Shown here one piece after another: positions 6,203-13,102 of a DNA stretch of 16,407 nucleotides. Both the position numbers and the translations under genes were made by a program. The stretch comes from Candidatus Harrisonbacteria bacterium (lineage in GTDB: Bacteria; Patescibacteriota; Minisyncoccia; UBA6257; UBA11618). Within the stretch, counting starts at the first letter, position 1; the number at the start of each line of letters is the position of its first letter. The stretch covers positions 1-16,407 of the forward strand of contig JAHFLM010000009.1 in the NCBI GenBank assembly GCA_023244865.1, given 5' to 3'. Under the pieces are notes generated by a model, which worked only from the letters and a program-made list of their open reading frames with translations, searched no databases and was not told the origin of the DNA.

Positions 6203-6811
6203 ATGAAAATCAAAATTTTAAATTTAAATAATGAGGCCGTAGGTGAGTTAGATTTGAACGAAACTATTTTTGCTCGCGCCTGGAATCCAGACCTAGTTCA
6301 CCAAGTAGTCTTAGCTCAAGCTGCCAACCTAAGAAAGCCATGGGCACACACCAAAAGCCGCGCCGAAGTAAAAGGTGGTGGTAAGAAGCCTTGGGCTCAG
6401 AAAGGTACTGGTCGTGCTCGTCATGGCTCTATCAACTCTCCATTGTGGGTAGGTGGTGGTGTTGCTTTTGGTCCAAGAAAAGATCGTAGCTTCGCTCAAA
6501 AGATTAATAAGAAAATGGTTCGCGCCGCCCTTCACTCCGTTCTCTCTAAAAAATTAGCCGACCAAGAACTCTTAATCGTAGACAGCCTCACGCTCAAAGA
6601 TCACAAAACAAAGAACATGGTGCAGACTTTAAGTAATCTAAAAGCTAAGAGCGCTCTTTTAGTAAGCGAAAAAGGCAATAAGAATCTTCACTTGGCCTGC
6701 GCCAATTTAGCCAAAGTCGAATGTGTGGAAGCCTCCTCTCTTAATGTCACTTCACTTCTTAGTCACAAACACTTAATTATCGACCAAGCTGCTATCGCTA
6801 ACATTAAATAA
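6203..6811 (+). CDS. rplD: Ribosomal protein L4
   Basis: Large-subunit protein whose extended loop lines the peptide exit tunnel. The loop is clear at residues 44-91: RKPWAHTKSRAEVKGGGKKP, then WAQKGTGRARHGSINSPLWV and GGGVAFGP. The 202-aa length is normal. In E. coli this protein represses the S10 operon through the leader upstream of rpsJ; no comparable leader is possible here because rpsJ abuts tuf. If L4 autoregulation exists, the rpsJ-rplC gap is the more likely target (inference). Confidence 0.96.
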   Translation: MKIKILNLNNEAVGELDLNETIFARAWNPDLVHQVVLAQAANLRKPWAHTKSRAEVKGGGKKPWAQKGTGRARHGSINSPLWVGGGVAFGPRKDRSFAQKINKKMVRAALHSVLSKKLADQELLIVDSLTLKDHKTKNMVQTLSNLKAKSALLVSEKGNKNLHLACANLAKVECVEASSLNVTSLLSHKHLIIDQAAIANIK

Positions 6812-6815
6812 ATTT

Positions 6816-7094
6816 ATGAATAAATTTCTTTTAAAAAGACCAATTATTAGCGAAAAAAGTATCTTGGCTCAAGAAGCTAATAAGTATTTTTTTGTAGTCA
6901 GAAACGAAGCTAATAAGATGGAGATCAAAAAACTCATTCAAACAGTTTACAAAGTTAAGGTGAAAGCCGTTAATATTTTAAAGACTCATCCTAAGAAAAA
7001 GCGAGTTAAAGGAAAGGAGGGAACTCTTGGTGCCTATAAAAAAGCCATGGTTACCTTGCAAAAAGGCGAAAAATTAGATATTCTACCTCAATAA
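6816..7094 (+). CDS. rplW: Ribosomal protein L23
   Basis: Large-subunit protein at the tunnel exit, docking site for trigger factor and SRP. The 92-aa sequence has the family start FLLKRPIISEKS and the conserved NKMEIKKLIQTVYKVKVKAV segment. The basic loop THPKKKRVKGKEG leads to YKKAMVTLQKGEKLDI. It starts 4 nt after rplD. The strong purine run GGAAAGGAGG at 7011-7020 encodes part of the basic loop and is not an SD for any useful frame. Confidence 0.95.
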   Translation: MNKFLLKRPIISEKSILAQEANKYFFVVRNEANKMEIKKLIQTVYKVKVKAVNILKTHPKKKRVKGKEGTLGAYKKAMVTLQKGEKLDILPQ

Positions 7095-7104
7095 TTAGAG
7101 AGTT

Positions 7105-7941
7105 ATGAAGAAGTTTAAACCAACAACTCCGACTAGGAGACATCAAACCGTAGTAGATTATTCGATTATTTCGACTAATGTACCCCTTAAGGCTTTAACC
7201 ATGAAGGTTCAAAACCACGCCGGTAGAAACAACCGCGGCCGCATTTCCGTCCGTCACCAAGGTGGTGGTCACAAAAGAACCTACCGTATCATCGACTTCA
7301 AACAAGATCGTTTTGATATTCCATCTAAAATCGAACACATCGAATACGACCCATACCGCACCTGCTTCATCGCCCGCGTCGTTTACGCCGATGGCAAGCG
7401 CACTTACATCTTAGCTACTAAAAATATGAAAGTGGGCGACACTGTTATCACTAGTAACACCGCCCCTAAAAATCCTGGCAACCGCATGGCTTTAAAAAAT
7501 ATTCCTGTTGGTTATCAAGTTTGTAATATTGAAATTCACCGTGGCGCTGGCAGTAAATTAGCCCGCTCCGCTGGTTCTTATGTAGAAATCTTAGCTCACG
7601 CTAATGGCTACACCGACCTTAAAATGCCTTCTCGAGAAATTCGTAAGGTTTCTTCTGAAAGCTTGGGTACTATTGGCCAAATGTCTAACGACGAATGGGG
7701 CTTGGTTTCCATTGGTAAAGCTGGTCGCAACAGATGGCTTGGTATTCGTCCAACCGTCCGCGGTACAGCTATGAATGCCGTCGATCACCCATACGGTGGT
7801 GGTGAGCAGAGACAACCTCGTGGTACCAAACGTCCTAAGACGATGTGGGGTAAAGTCACTGGTGGCAGAAAGACCAGAGACCACAAAAAATATTCTAATA
7901 AGCTTATCGTAAAACGCCGCACTAAAAAAGCTAAAAAATAA
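7105..7941 (+). CDS. rplB: Ribosomal protein L2
   Basis: Core large-subunit protein that supports subunit joining and the peptidyl-transferase centre. The 278-aa length is normal. Family blocks: [20 protein letters not shown] (41-60), IEYDPYRT (79-86), MALKNIPVG (128-136), [10 protein letters not shown] (151-160) and [20 protein letters not shown] (213-232). The functionally important His of the DHP motif (E. coli His229) is kept at residue 228. Two residues later the usual His is Tyr (HPY for HPH), and GGGEG reads GGGEQ. The C-terminus is a basic tail. rpsS begins 2 nt after the stop. Confidence 0.97.
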   Translation: MKKFKPTTPTRRHQTVVDYSIISTNVPLKALTMKVQNHAGRNNRGRISVRHQGGGHKRTYRIIDFKQDRFDIPSKIEHIEYDPYRTCFIARVVYADGKRTYILATKNMKVGDTVITSNTAPKNPGNRMALKNIPVGYQVCNIEIHRGAGSKLARSAGSYVEILAHANGYTDLKMPSREIRKVSSESLGTIGQMSNDEWGLVSIGKAGRNRWLGIRPTVRGTAMNAVDHPYGGGEQRQPRGTKRPKTMWGKVTGGRKTRDHKKYSNKLIVKRRTKKAKK

Positions 7942-7943
7942 TT

Positions 7944-8282
7944 ATGAGCAGAAGTTCTAAAAAGGGACCGTTTGTTGATCCAAAGCTTTTAGCTAAGATC
8001 GTCAAAGCCGGACCAAATTCAAAAATCGTCATCAATACCTACTCTAGAGCCTCAGAAATTTGTCCAGAAATGGTTGGCTTTACTATGGGCGTGCACAATG
8101 GCCGAAAATTTTTACCAGTCTTCGTTCGCGAAGAAATGGTGGGTCACAGACTCGGTGAATTTTCTCTAACTAAGACTTTCACTAAACATGGTGGTAAGAT
8201 GCAAAAAGAATTAGAATCAAAGGCCGCCGACACTGCAAAAGCTGCTGCTCAAGCCGCTAAAGCTAGCACTGGTAAAAAATAA
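7944..8282 (+). CDS. rpsS: Ribosomal protein S19 with Ala/Lys-rich tail
   Basis: Small-subunit head protein near the A-site finger contact. The core matches the family: [14 protein letters not shown] (3-16), [19 protein letters not shown] (43-61), [16 protein letters not shown] (64-79). The usual WSRRSTI motif reads YSRASEI (33-39). At 112 aa it is about 20 residues longer than the common form. The extra part (84-112) is low-complexity Ala/Lys-rich and probably forms a basic helix or disordered tail. rplV starts 8 nt downstream. Confidence 0.96.
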   Translation: MSRSSKKGPFVDPKLLAKIVKAGPNSKIVINTYSRASEICPEMVGFTMGVHNGRKFLPVFVREEMVGHRLGEFSLTKTFTKHGGKMQKELESKAADTAKAAAQAAKASTGKK

Positions 8283-8290
8283 TTAACATC

Positions 8291-8806
8291 ATGAAACAAT
8301 TAGCTACTGCAAAATTAAGACACCTTCACATCGCGCCTAGAAAAGTTCGCAGCGTTGCCGACCTCATCAGAGGCTTAAGAGTCAACGAAGCCGAGGCTCA
8401 GTTAATAGCGATCAATAGGCGTCCAGCTCCAGAGTTATTAAAATTACTCCGCTCCGCTGTTGCCAACGCTCGCAATATCGAAAAAAGCGTCAACACAGAA
8501 CATCTTTTTGTTAAGAGTATTCAAGTTGATGGTGGCCCAATGATGAAGCGCATCATGCCTCGTGCTATGGGTCGTGGTTACATGATTCAGAAAAAAATGA
8601 GCCATGTCAGCCTATCTTTAGACGACAACAAGGAGCAAAAAGCTAGCCGTTTCAATTTCGTTAAAACCGCTACTAACAAAGTAGCTAAAGCTGAAAAGAA
8701 AACTGCCGCTAAAGCCACTAAAAAAACTAAGCCAGAATCCACTAAGGCCAAAGGTGAAGAAAAACCAGGCGCAGTAAAAAGATTTTTCCAAAGAAAATCT
8801 GCTTAA
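8291..8806 (+). CDS. rplV: Ribosomal protein L22 with long basic C-terminal tail
   Basis: Large-subunit protein whose beta-hairpin lines the exit tunnel. The core (1-111) has LRHLHIAPRKVRSVADLIRG (9-28), LRSAVANARNI (53-63) and the hairpin from GGPMMKRIMPRAMGRGY (81-97) to SHVSLSL. The tail (112-171) is rich in Lys, Ala, Thr and Glu, with AKATKKTKPE-type runs, and ends in VKRFFQRKSA. The family core is normally about 110 aa, so the tail is an added low-complexity segment. The adjacent rpsS also carries such a tail. Confidence 0.95.
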   Translation: MKQLATAKLRHLHIAPRKVRSVADLIRGLRVNEAEAQLIAINRRPAPELLKLLRSAVANARNIEKSVNTEHLFVKSIQVDGGPMMKRIMPRAMGRGYMIQKKMSHVSLSLDDNKEQKASRFNFVKTATNKVAKAEKKTAAKATKKTKPESTKAKGEEKPGAVKRFFQRKSA

Positions 8807-8822
8807 TTAATTTAAATTTATT

Positions 8823-9509
8823 ATGGGACAAAAAATTCGACCATTTTCATTAAGACTAGGTATAGTTAACGATTGGAAATCTCACTGGTTTGCCAAGAAG
8901 GGTATTTTCCGCGACCTCTTAGCCGAAGACACCATCATTCGCACTATCGTTAACGACAAAATCAAAGCGGCGAGCATTATTAAAATTACTATCGACCGTA
9001 ATTTAAACGACTGCAAAGTTTTAATTAAAGTTGCGAGACCTGGTTTGGTTATCGGCCGTGGCGGTAAAGGTATTGAGGATCTCACTAAGTTAATTAATAA
9101 AAAAATTAACGAACTCTACAAAGAAAAGGGGATTAAGAAAAAAGCCGCGGTTAATATCACTATCGATGAATTAAGACGCTTCGAAGTTGCCGCTGCCAAC
9201 ATTGCTCAAAACATCGCTTGGGATCTTGAGAAAAGATTACCCTTCCGAAGATTGATGAAAAAGAATATCGAGTTAGCCATGCAAAACAAAGACGTTCAAG
9301 GTATCAAAATCAAATTAGCTGGTCGCTTAAACGGCTCCGAAATCGCCCGCTCCGAACACCTCTCTCAAGGCAAGCTTCCATTGCAAACCTTAAGAGCTAA
9401 TATCGACTACTCCGACCGCACCGCTTTCACTACTTACGGCACCATCGGTATCAAGGTTTGGATTTATAAAGGTGAGGTTTTTGAAAAGAAAGTTCCAGTA
9501 AGAAAATAA
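8823..9509 (+). CDS. rpsC: Ribosomal protein S3
   Basis: Small-subunit head protein at the mRNA entry site with helicase activity. Residues 1-13 show the family start MGQKIRPFSLRLG. The type II KH domain has the GxxG-type loop GRGG (78-81) within GLVIGRGGKGIEDL. The C-terminal domain has LAGRLNGSEIARSEHLSQGK, then LPLQTLRANIDY and GTIGIKVWIYKGE. The 228-aa length is normal. rplP starts 4 nt after the stop. Confidence 0.97.
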   Translation: MGQKIRPFSLRLGIVNDWKSHWFAKKGIFRDLLAEDTIIRTIVNDKIKAASIIKITIDRNLNDCKVLIKVARPGLVIGRGGKGIEDLTKLINKKINELYKEKGIKKKAAVNITIDELRRFEVAAANIAQNIAWDLEKRLPFRRLMKKNIELAMQNKDVQGIKIKLAGRLNGSEIARSEHLSQGKLPLQTLRANIDYSDRTAFTTYGTIGIKVWIYKGEVFEKKVPVRK

Positions 9510-9513
9510 ATAT

Positions 9514-9924
9514 ATGTTAGTTCCAAAGAAAGTAAAACATCGTAAATGGCAAAAGGGACGCTCTAAGAAGCGCACTGTCGAAACAAGAGGCACCACTATT
9601 GCCTTCGGTAGCTTTGGCTTGAAAGCTGAAGGAGCCGCCTGGATCACCAGCAAACAAATCGAAGCTGCAAGACGCGCTATTACCAACTCCCTAAAAAGAG
9701 AAGGTACTCTCTGGATCCGCATCTTCCCCGACAAACCAATTACTCAAAGACCACCTGAAGTTACAATGGGTGGAGGTAAGGGTGCCGTTGATCACTACGT
9801 TTTCCCAGTAAAACCAGGTCGCATGCTTTTTGAGCTCGACGGTGTCACCGCCGTCAAAGCTAAAAAAGCTTTTACCGTCGCCGGTCACAAACTACCTATT
9901 AAAACCCGCGTAGTTGCCAAGTAA
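9514..9924 (+). CDS. rplP: Ribosomal protein L16
   Basis: Large-subunit protein that helps position A-site tRNA and completes subunit maturation. The 136-aa sequence has FGSFGLKAEGAAWITSKQIE (31-50), AARRAI, WIRIFPDKPIT (67-77), GGGKGAVDHYVFPVKPGRML (86-105) and KLPIKTRVV (127-135). The E. coli Arg81 position, in the loop nearest the peptidyl-transferase centre and hydroxylated there by RoxA/YcfD, aligns with Thr84 (VTMGGGKG for VRMGKGKG). rpmC starts one base after the stop. Confidence 0.96.
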   Translation: MLVPKKVKHRKWQKGRSKKRTVETRGTTIAFGSFGLKAEGAAWITSKQIEAARRAITNSLKREGTLWIRIFPDKPITQRPPEVTMGGGKGAVDHYVFPVKPGRMLFELDGVTAVKAKKAFTVAGHKLPIKTRVVAK

Positions 9925-9925
9925 T

Positions 9926-10135
9926 ATGAAACACAAAGATTTTATAAAAAATTTAAGAGGTATGGGCGAAGTAGAGCTTGTTAAAGAAGTGAAAGACAAA
10001 AAAGAGAAGCTCTGGCAGATGATGCAAGATCTAAAACTAGCCAAATTGAAGAACACTTCTGAATTGAGCTTGATTAAAAGTCAAATTGCTGGTATTTTAA
10101 CTGTTATTAAAGAAAAGCAACATGGAACCAACTAA
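9926..10135 (+). CDS. rpmC: Ribosomal protein L29
   Basis: Small two-helix protein near the tunnel exit, contacting L23. The 69-aa sequence has the expected pattern: a leading helix, then ELVKEVKDKKEKLWQMMQDL, the KLKNTSELSLIKSQIAGILT segment and VIKEKQ. ATG at 9926 is chosen over an in-frame TTG at 9914 because it lies just after the rplP stop and gives the usual length. The last 14 nt overlap rpsQ, which favours translational coupling. Confidence 0.93.
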   Translation: MKHKDFIKNLRGMGEVELVKEVKDKKEKLWQMMQDLKLAKLKNTSELSLIKSQIAGILTVIKEKQHGTN

Positions 10136-10373
10136 AACCCCAAAAAAGCGAAAAATAACCGGCGTCGTCGTTAGCGACAAAATGCAGAAAACCGCCGTCG
10201 TTGAGGTGACCTATTTGAAGAAACACCCTAAGTATCTCAAGTACTTTAAGACCACCCAAAGGTTTAAAGCACATGACGAAAAAGGTGAATATCATGTTGG
10301 TGACAAGGTTGTCATGGAAGAGGGTCGACCACTTTCTAAAACCAAACGATTCGTTATCGTAGCTCGCGTTTAA
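10122..10373 (+). CDS. rpsQ: Ribosomal protein S17
   Basis: Early-assembling small-subunit OB-fold protein. The 83 residues fit the family: ITGVVVSDKMQKTAVVEVTY (12-31), KYFKTTQRFKAHDE, YHVGDKVVMEEGRPLSKTKR (57-76) and the terminal FVIVARV. It begins inside the end of rpmC (14-nt overlap), and rplN follows after 4 nt. Confidence 0.96.
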   Translation: MEPTKTPKKRKITGVVVSDKMQKTAVVEVTYLKKHPKYLKYFKTTQRFKAHDEKGEYHVGDKVVMEEGRPLSKTKRFVIVARV

Positions 10374-10377
10374 ATAT

Positions 10378-10743
10378 ATGATTCAAGAAAGATCCATCAT
10401 CAAGGTAGCCGATAACAGCGGCGCTAAAGTCATTAGAGTCTTCAGACTTTTAGGCGGCAGCCGCAGAAGATACTCCCGTTTGGGTGATATTGTGATAGCC
10501 TCTATCCAAGAAGCCGAGCCACGCAAAGCTTTAAAGAAAAAAGAAATCGTTAGATGTGTCATCGTCCGCACCGCCGCCCCCATCAGAAGATCAGATGGCT
10601 CATATCTAAGATTCGACGAAAACGCAGTAGTAATCATCAATGATAAGAAAGAACCTAAAGCTACTCGTATCTTCGGCCCTATCCCAAGAGAAATTAAAGA
10701 AAAATACGACAAAGTTTTCTCCCTCGCTGAAGAAATCGTCTAA
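10378..10743 (+). CDS. rplN: Ribosomal protein L14
   Basis: Large-subunit protein at the subunit interface and binding site of silencing factor RsfS. The 121-aa sequence is highly typical: MIQERSIIKVADNSGAKVIR at the start, GDIVIASIQEA, VVRT-like VIVRTAAPIRRSDGSYLRFD, and GPIPREIKEKY-type ending. The first gene of the classical spc operon, it follows rpsQ by only 4 nt, so S10 and spc genes form one run here. Confidence 0.97.
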   Translation: MIQERSIIKVADNSGAKVIRVFRLLGGSRRRYSRLGDIVIASIQEAEPRKALKKKEIVRCVIVRTAAPIRRSDGSYLRFDENAVVIINDKKEPKATRIFGPIPREIKEKYDKVFSLAEEIV

Positions 10744-10769
10744 TACACAGATTATTTATACATAAAATT

Positions 10770-11075
10770 ATGAAACTAAAGAAAGGTGACACAGTAAAAT
10801 TATTAAGCGGTAAAGACTCCGGCAAAACCGGCAAGGTGCTTTTAATCGACCGAGAAACCCAAAGAATCGTTGTCGAGGGCGTCAACATGAGAAAAAAGCA
10901 CTTGAAGCCTCGCCGTCAGGGAGAAAAAGGTGAAATGGCCCACAAGCCAGGCACCATGAATATTTCCAACGCTATTTTAATTTGTCCCTCTTGTGGCAAA
11001 CCCACTCGAGTTGGTTTCAAAATTGAAGGGTCACTTAAATCAAGAATTTGTAAAAAATGCCAAGTAAAAATTTAA
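10770..11075 (+). CDS. rplX: Ribosomal protein L24, cysteine-bearing form
   Basis: Assembly-initiator protein of the large subunit. A KOW domain is seen at the start (KKGDTVKLLSGKDSGKTGKV, 4-23), followed by VVEGVNMRKKHLKP. The C-terminal part contains two CxxC pairs, C72/C75 (CPSCGKPTR) and C94/C97 (CKKC), a likely zinc site found in many L24 proteins. The 101-aa length is normal. A 26-nt gap precedes it. The last 19 nt overlap rplE in another frame. Confidence 0.95.
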   Translation: MKLKKGDTVKLLSGKDSGKTGKVLLIDRETQRIVVEGVNMRKKHLKPRRQGEKGEMAHKPGTMNISNAILICPSCGKPTRVGFKIEGSLKSRICKKCQVKI

Positions 11076-11572
11076 AAAATACCTTAGATAAGGTTGTCAT
11101 CAACACCGGCGTCGGCAGACTTTCTTCAACCCCCTCATTCGAAGAAAAGGGTTTAAAAGACATCATCAACGAATTCAGCTCCATTACTGGCCAAAAGCCA
11201 TCTACTCGAGCTGCTAAAATTTCCATCGCTGGTTTTAAATTACGTTCTGGTAGCATCGTTGGCTTGAAAGCTACCTTGCGAGGATCACGCATGAAAGAAT
11301 TTGTAACTAAATTAAATTCCGTAGTCATTCCTCGTCTAAGAGACTTCCGCGGCATCTCCCTCGGCAATATCGACACTAACGGCAATCTTTCCATTGGCTT
11401 CAAAGAACACGTAGTTTTCCCAGAAGTATCCCAAGAAAACACCAAGGTTAATTTTGGCCTCCAAGTCACCTTCGTTCCTAAATTCCAAGATTATAATTCC
11501 GCCCTTACTCTCTATCGAGAATTAGGCGTTCCATTAAAAAAAGAAGTTGAGCCTACAAAGAAAAAGAAATAA
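11057..11572 (+). CDS. rplE: Ribosomal protein L5, N-terminally short
   Basis: Central-protuberance protein that binds 5S rRNA and contacts P-site tRNA. Family blocks: LDKVVINTGVG (10-20), TGQKPSTRAAKISIAGFKLR (44-63), FREHVVFPE-type KEHVVFPEV, and FGLQVTFVP near the end. Most L5 proteins begin with a helix of about 25-30 residues before the IEKIVVNMGVG block; here only nine residues precede it. An in-frame TAA at 11051-11053 excludes an upstream extension. The C-terminus has a short basic tail. The start lies inside rplX (19-nt overlap). Confidence 0.94.
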   Translation: MPSKNLKNTLDKVVINTGVGRLSSTPSFEEKGLKDIINEFSSITGQKPSTRAAKISIAGFKLRSGSIVGLKATLRGSRMKEFVTKLNSVVIPRLRDFRGISLGNIDTNGNLSIGFKEHVVFPEVSQENTKVNFGLQVTFVPKFQDYNSALTLYRELGVPLKKEVEPTKKKK

Positions 11573-11581
11573 TAAAATCAT

Positions 11582-11767
11582 ATGGCTAAATTATCAGTTA
11601 CATTAAGAGCTAAAAAGACCCCAAAGTTTTCCACCAGAATTGTTCGACGTTGCTTCCGCTGCGGCAGAAAACACGGTTTCATGAGAGAGTTTGGTATTTG
11701 TCGTATCTGCTTTAGAGAAATGGCTGGCCGTGGCGAGATCCCCGGTGTTAAGAAAGCTAGTTGGTAA
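11582..11767 (+). CDS. rpsN: Ribosomal protein S14, zinc-binding type
   Basis: Short 61-aa S14 of the C+ (type Z) class, located in the small-subunit head near S3 and S10. The zinc ligands are C24, C27, C40 and C43 ([20 protein letters not shown]). The ending [18 protein letters not shown] is diagnostic. It lies 9 nt after rplE and 6 nt before rpsH. Confidence 0.97.
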   Translation: MAKLSVTLRAKKTPKFSTRIVRRCFRCGRKHGFMREFGICRICFREMAGRGEIPGVKKASW

Positions 11768-11773
11768 AAAAAT

Positions 11774-12154
11774 ATGTATACAAAAGTTTTAAATCAAATT
11801 AAAAACGCTCAGGCGGTTAAGAAAGAAAATGTTAAGGTCCCTTATTCTAAAATGGATATGGAGATTTTGGACATTCTCTCTAAGAAAGGTTTTGTAGACA
11901 GCGTTTCCAAAAAGGGTCGCCTTCCTCAACGTGTCATCGATATTAAATTAAAATACGAAAATGACCGTCCCGGCATGACCGATTACAGACTCATTAGCAA
12001 GCCATCCAGAGCTCTCTATATGGGCTATCAAGATATCAAACCAGTCAAAAATGGCTTTGGTATCGGCGTCATCACCACCCCTAAGGGTATTATGACAACT
12101 GGTAATGCCAAGAAAGAAAAGGTGGGCGGTAAAGTCCTATTTGAAATCTGGTAA
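11774..12154 (+). CDS. rpsH: Ribosomal protein S8
   Basis: Small-subunit protein that binds 16S helix 21 and, in E. coli, represses the spc operon. The 126-aa sequence shows LNQIKNAQAVKKENVKVPYS, ILDILSKKGFVDSV, and the conserved end VITTPKGIMTTGNAKKEKVG with VLFEIW. The usual DPIADMLTRIRNA start is abbreviated to YTKVLNQIKNA. A candidate promoter overlaps its 3' end. Confidence 0.96.
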   Translation: MYTKVLNQIKNAQAVKKENVKVPYSKMDMEILDILSKKGFVDSVSKKGRLPQRVIDIKLKYENDRPGMTDYRLISKPSRALYMGYQDIKPVKNGFGIGVITTPKGIMTTGNAKKEKVGGKVLFEIW

Positions 12155-12169
12155 AAATAATGATACAAT
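12141..12169 (+). promoter_or_regulatory. Candidate internal promoter upstream of rplF
   Basis: TTGAAA (12141-12146), 17-nt spacer, TACAAT (12164-12169), each 5/6 to consensus. The -35 lies in the last codons of rpsH and the -10 in the 33-nt gap. The start would fall near 12176, about 12 nt before the rplF ATG. A/T-rich sequence produces chance matches, so this is moderate. Confidence 0.45.
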
Positions 12170-12187
12170 AAACCCTAATTTTAAAAT

Positions 12188-12736
12188 ATGTCTAGATTAG
12201 TCAGAAAACCAATTCCTATTCCAGCCGGAGTAGAAGTAAAATTGGAAGATAAGTTAATTAAAGTAGCTGGCAAGCTCGGTAAGCTAGAAGTAAAAGTTCT
12301 ACCTTTAATTGAATGCGAATTGGTTCCAGAAGGCGTCCGAATTTGGACCGATAAAAAACATATTCAAGCTCGCGCCAATGTCGGCACCAACGCCTCTATT
12401 TTAATGAACGCCTTAGAAGGTGTTTCGGTTGGTTACACTAAAGTTTTAAAAATGGAAGGGGTTGGTTTTAAATCTAACGTTGAAGGCAACACTCTCGTTT
12501 TAAATGTGGGCTTCTCTCACCCAGTCAGGTTTCCTATTCCAGAAAATATCCAAATCGTAGTAGAAAAAAATACTAAAATCACTCTCACCGGTTTCAATAA
12601 AGAGTTAATCGGTCAAACCGCCGCCAAAATTAGAAAAATCAAGAAACCAGAACCATACAAAGGTAAGGGTATTCGTTATGAAAACGAAATCGTGCGCAGA
12701 AAAGCCGGTAAGAAAGCTGCTGGTGCTGCCGCTTAA
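12188..12736 (+). CDS. rplF: Ribosomal protein L6
   Basis: Large-subunit protein near the factor-binding region, with two similar domains. Family blocks: [13 protein letters not shown] (7-19), the GKLGKLEV segment (33-40), [20 protein letters not shown] (75-94), [16 protein letters not shown] (107-122), [20 protein letters not shown] (134-153), then [22 protein letters not shown]. The 182-aa length is normal, with a short Ala/Lys tail ([10 protein letters not shown]). The 33-nt gap upstream is one of the wider ones in this run and holds the candidate promoter. Confidence 0.97.
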   Translation: MSRLVRKPIPIPAGVEVKLEDKLIKVAGKLGKLEVKVLPLIECELVPEGVRIWTDKKHIQARANVGTNASILMNALEGVSVGYTKVLKMEGVGFKSNVEGNTLVLNVGFSHPVRFPIPENIQIVVEKNTKITLTGFNKELIGQTAAKIRKIKKPEPYKGKGIRYENEIVRRKAGKKAAGAAA

Positions 12737-12744
12737 CCATTAAT

Positions 12745-13098
12745 ATGAAAAAGATTAGAAAACACAACGAAATTATTAAGAGAAGAGAAGCTCGGGTAAG
12801 AGCTAAGGTCAGAGGTACTAGTGAGAGGCCTAGACTCTCTGTCTTCAGAAGTAACACCAACCTCTACTCTCAAATCATCGACGACAGCCAAAACAAAACC
12901 TTAGTAGCTGGTTCAACTAAAGAAAATAAATCTAAAACCAACAAAACCAAGGCCGCTGAAATTTTAGGTAAAGACCTTGCCGAAAAGGCCGTTAAGGCCG
13001 GCGTAAAGAAAGTCGTTTTTGACCGTGGCAGTTATCGCTATCATGGTAGAGTCAAAGCCTTAGCCGAAAGCTTAAGAACTAACGGTTTAGAATTTTAA
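12745..13098 (+). CDS. rplR: Ribosomal protein L18
   Basis: Large-subunit protein that binds 5S rRNA together with L5. The 117 residues match: [20 protein letters not shown] (14-33), [15 protein letters not shown] (34-48), [20 protein letters not shown] (70-89), [20 protein letters not shown] (90-109) and LRTNGLEF at the end. Standard length and composition. It lies 8 nt after rplF and 4 nt before rpsE. Confidence 0.97.
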   Translation: MKKIRKHNEIIKRREARVRAKVRGTSERPRLSVFRSNTNLYSQIIDDSQNKTLVAGSTKENKSKTNKTKAAEILGKDLAEKAVKAGVKKVVFDRGSYRYHGRVKALAESLRTNGLEF

Positions 13099-13102
13099 TT
13101 TT

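Noticed and set aside
7009..7020. Very strong SD-like GGAAAGGAGG inside rplW
   Set aside because: It encodes the Lys/Gly-rich loop of L23. The nearest start in another frame, TTG at 7027, opens only about 16 codons, and no gene begins soon after.
9914..9925. TTG start for L29 inside the end of rplP
   Set aside because: The added residues MPSN are not part of the family, and the ATG at 9926 sits right after the rplP stop.
11035..11469. 144-codon open frame on the minus strand opposite rplE
   Set aside because: It lies fully antisense to a conserved ribosomal gene and has no recognisable motif.
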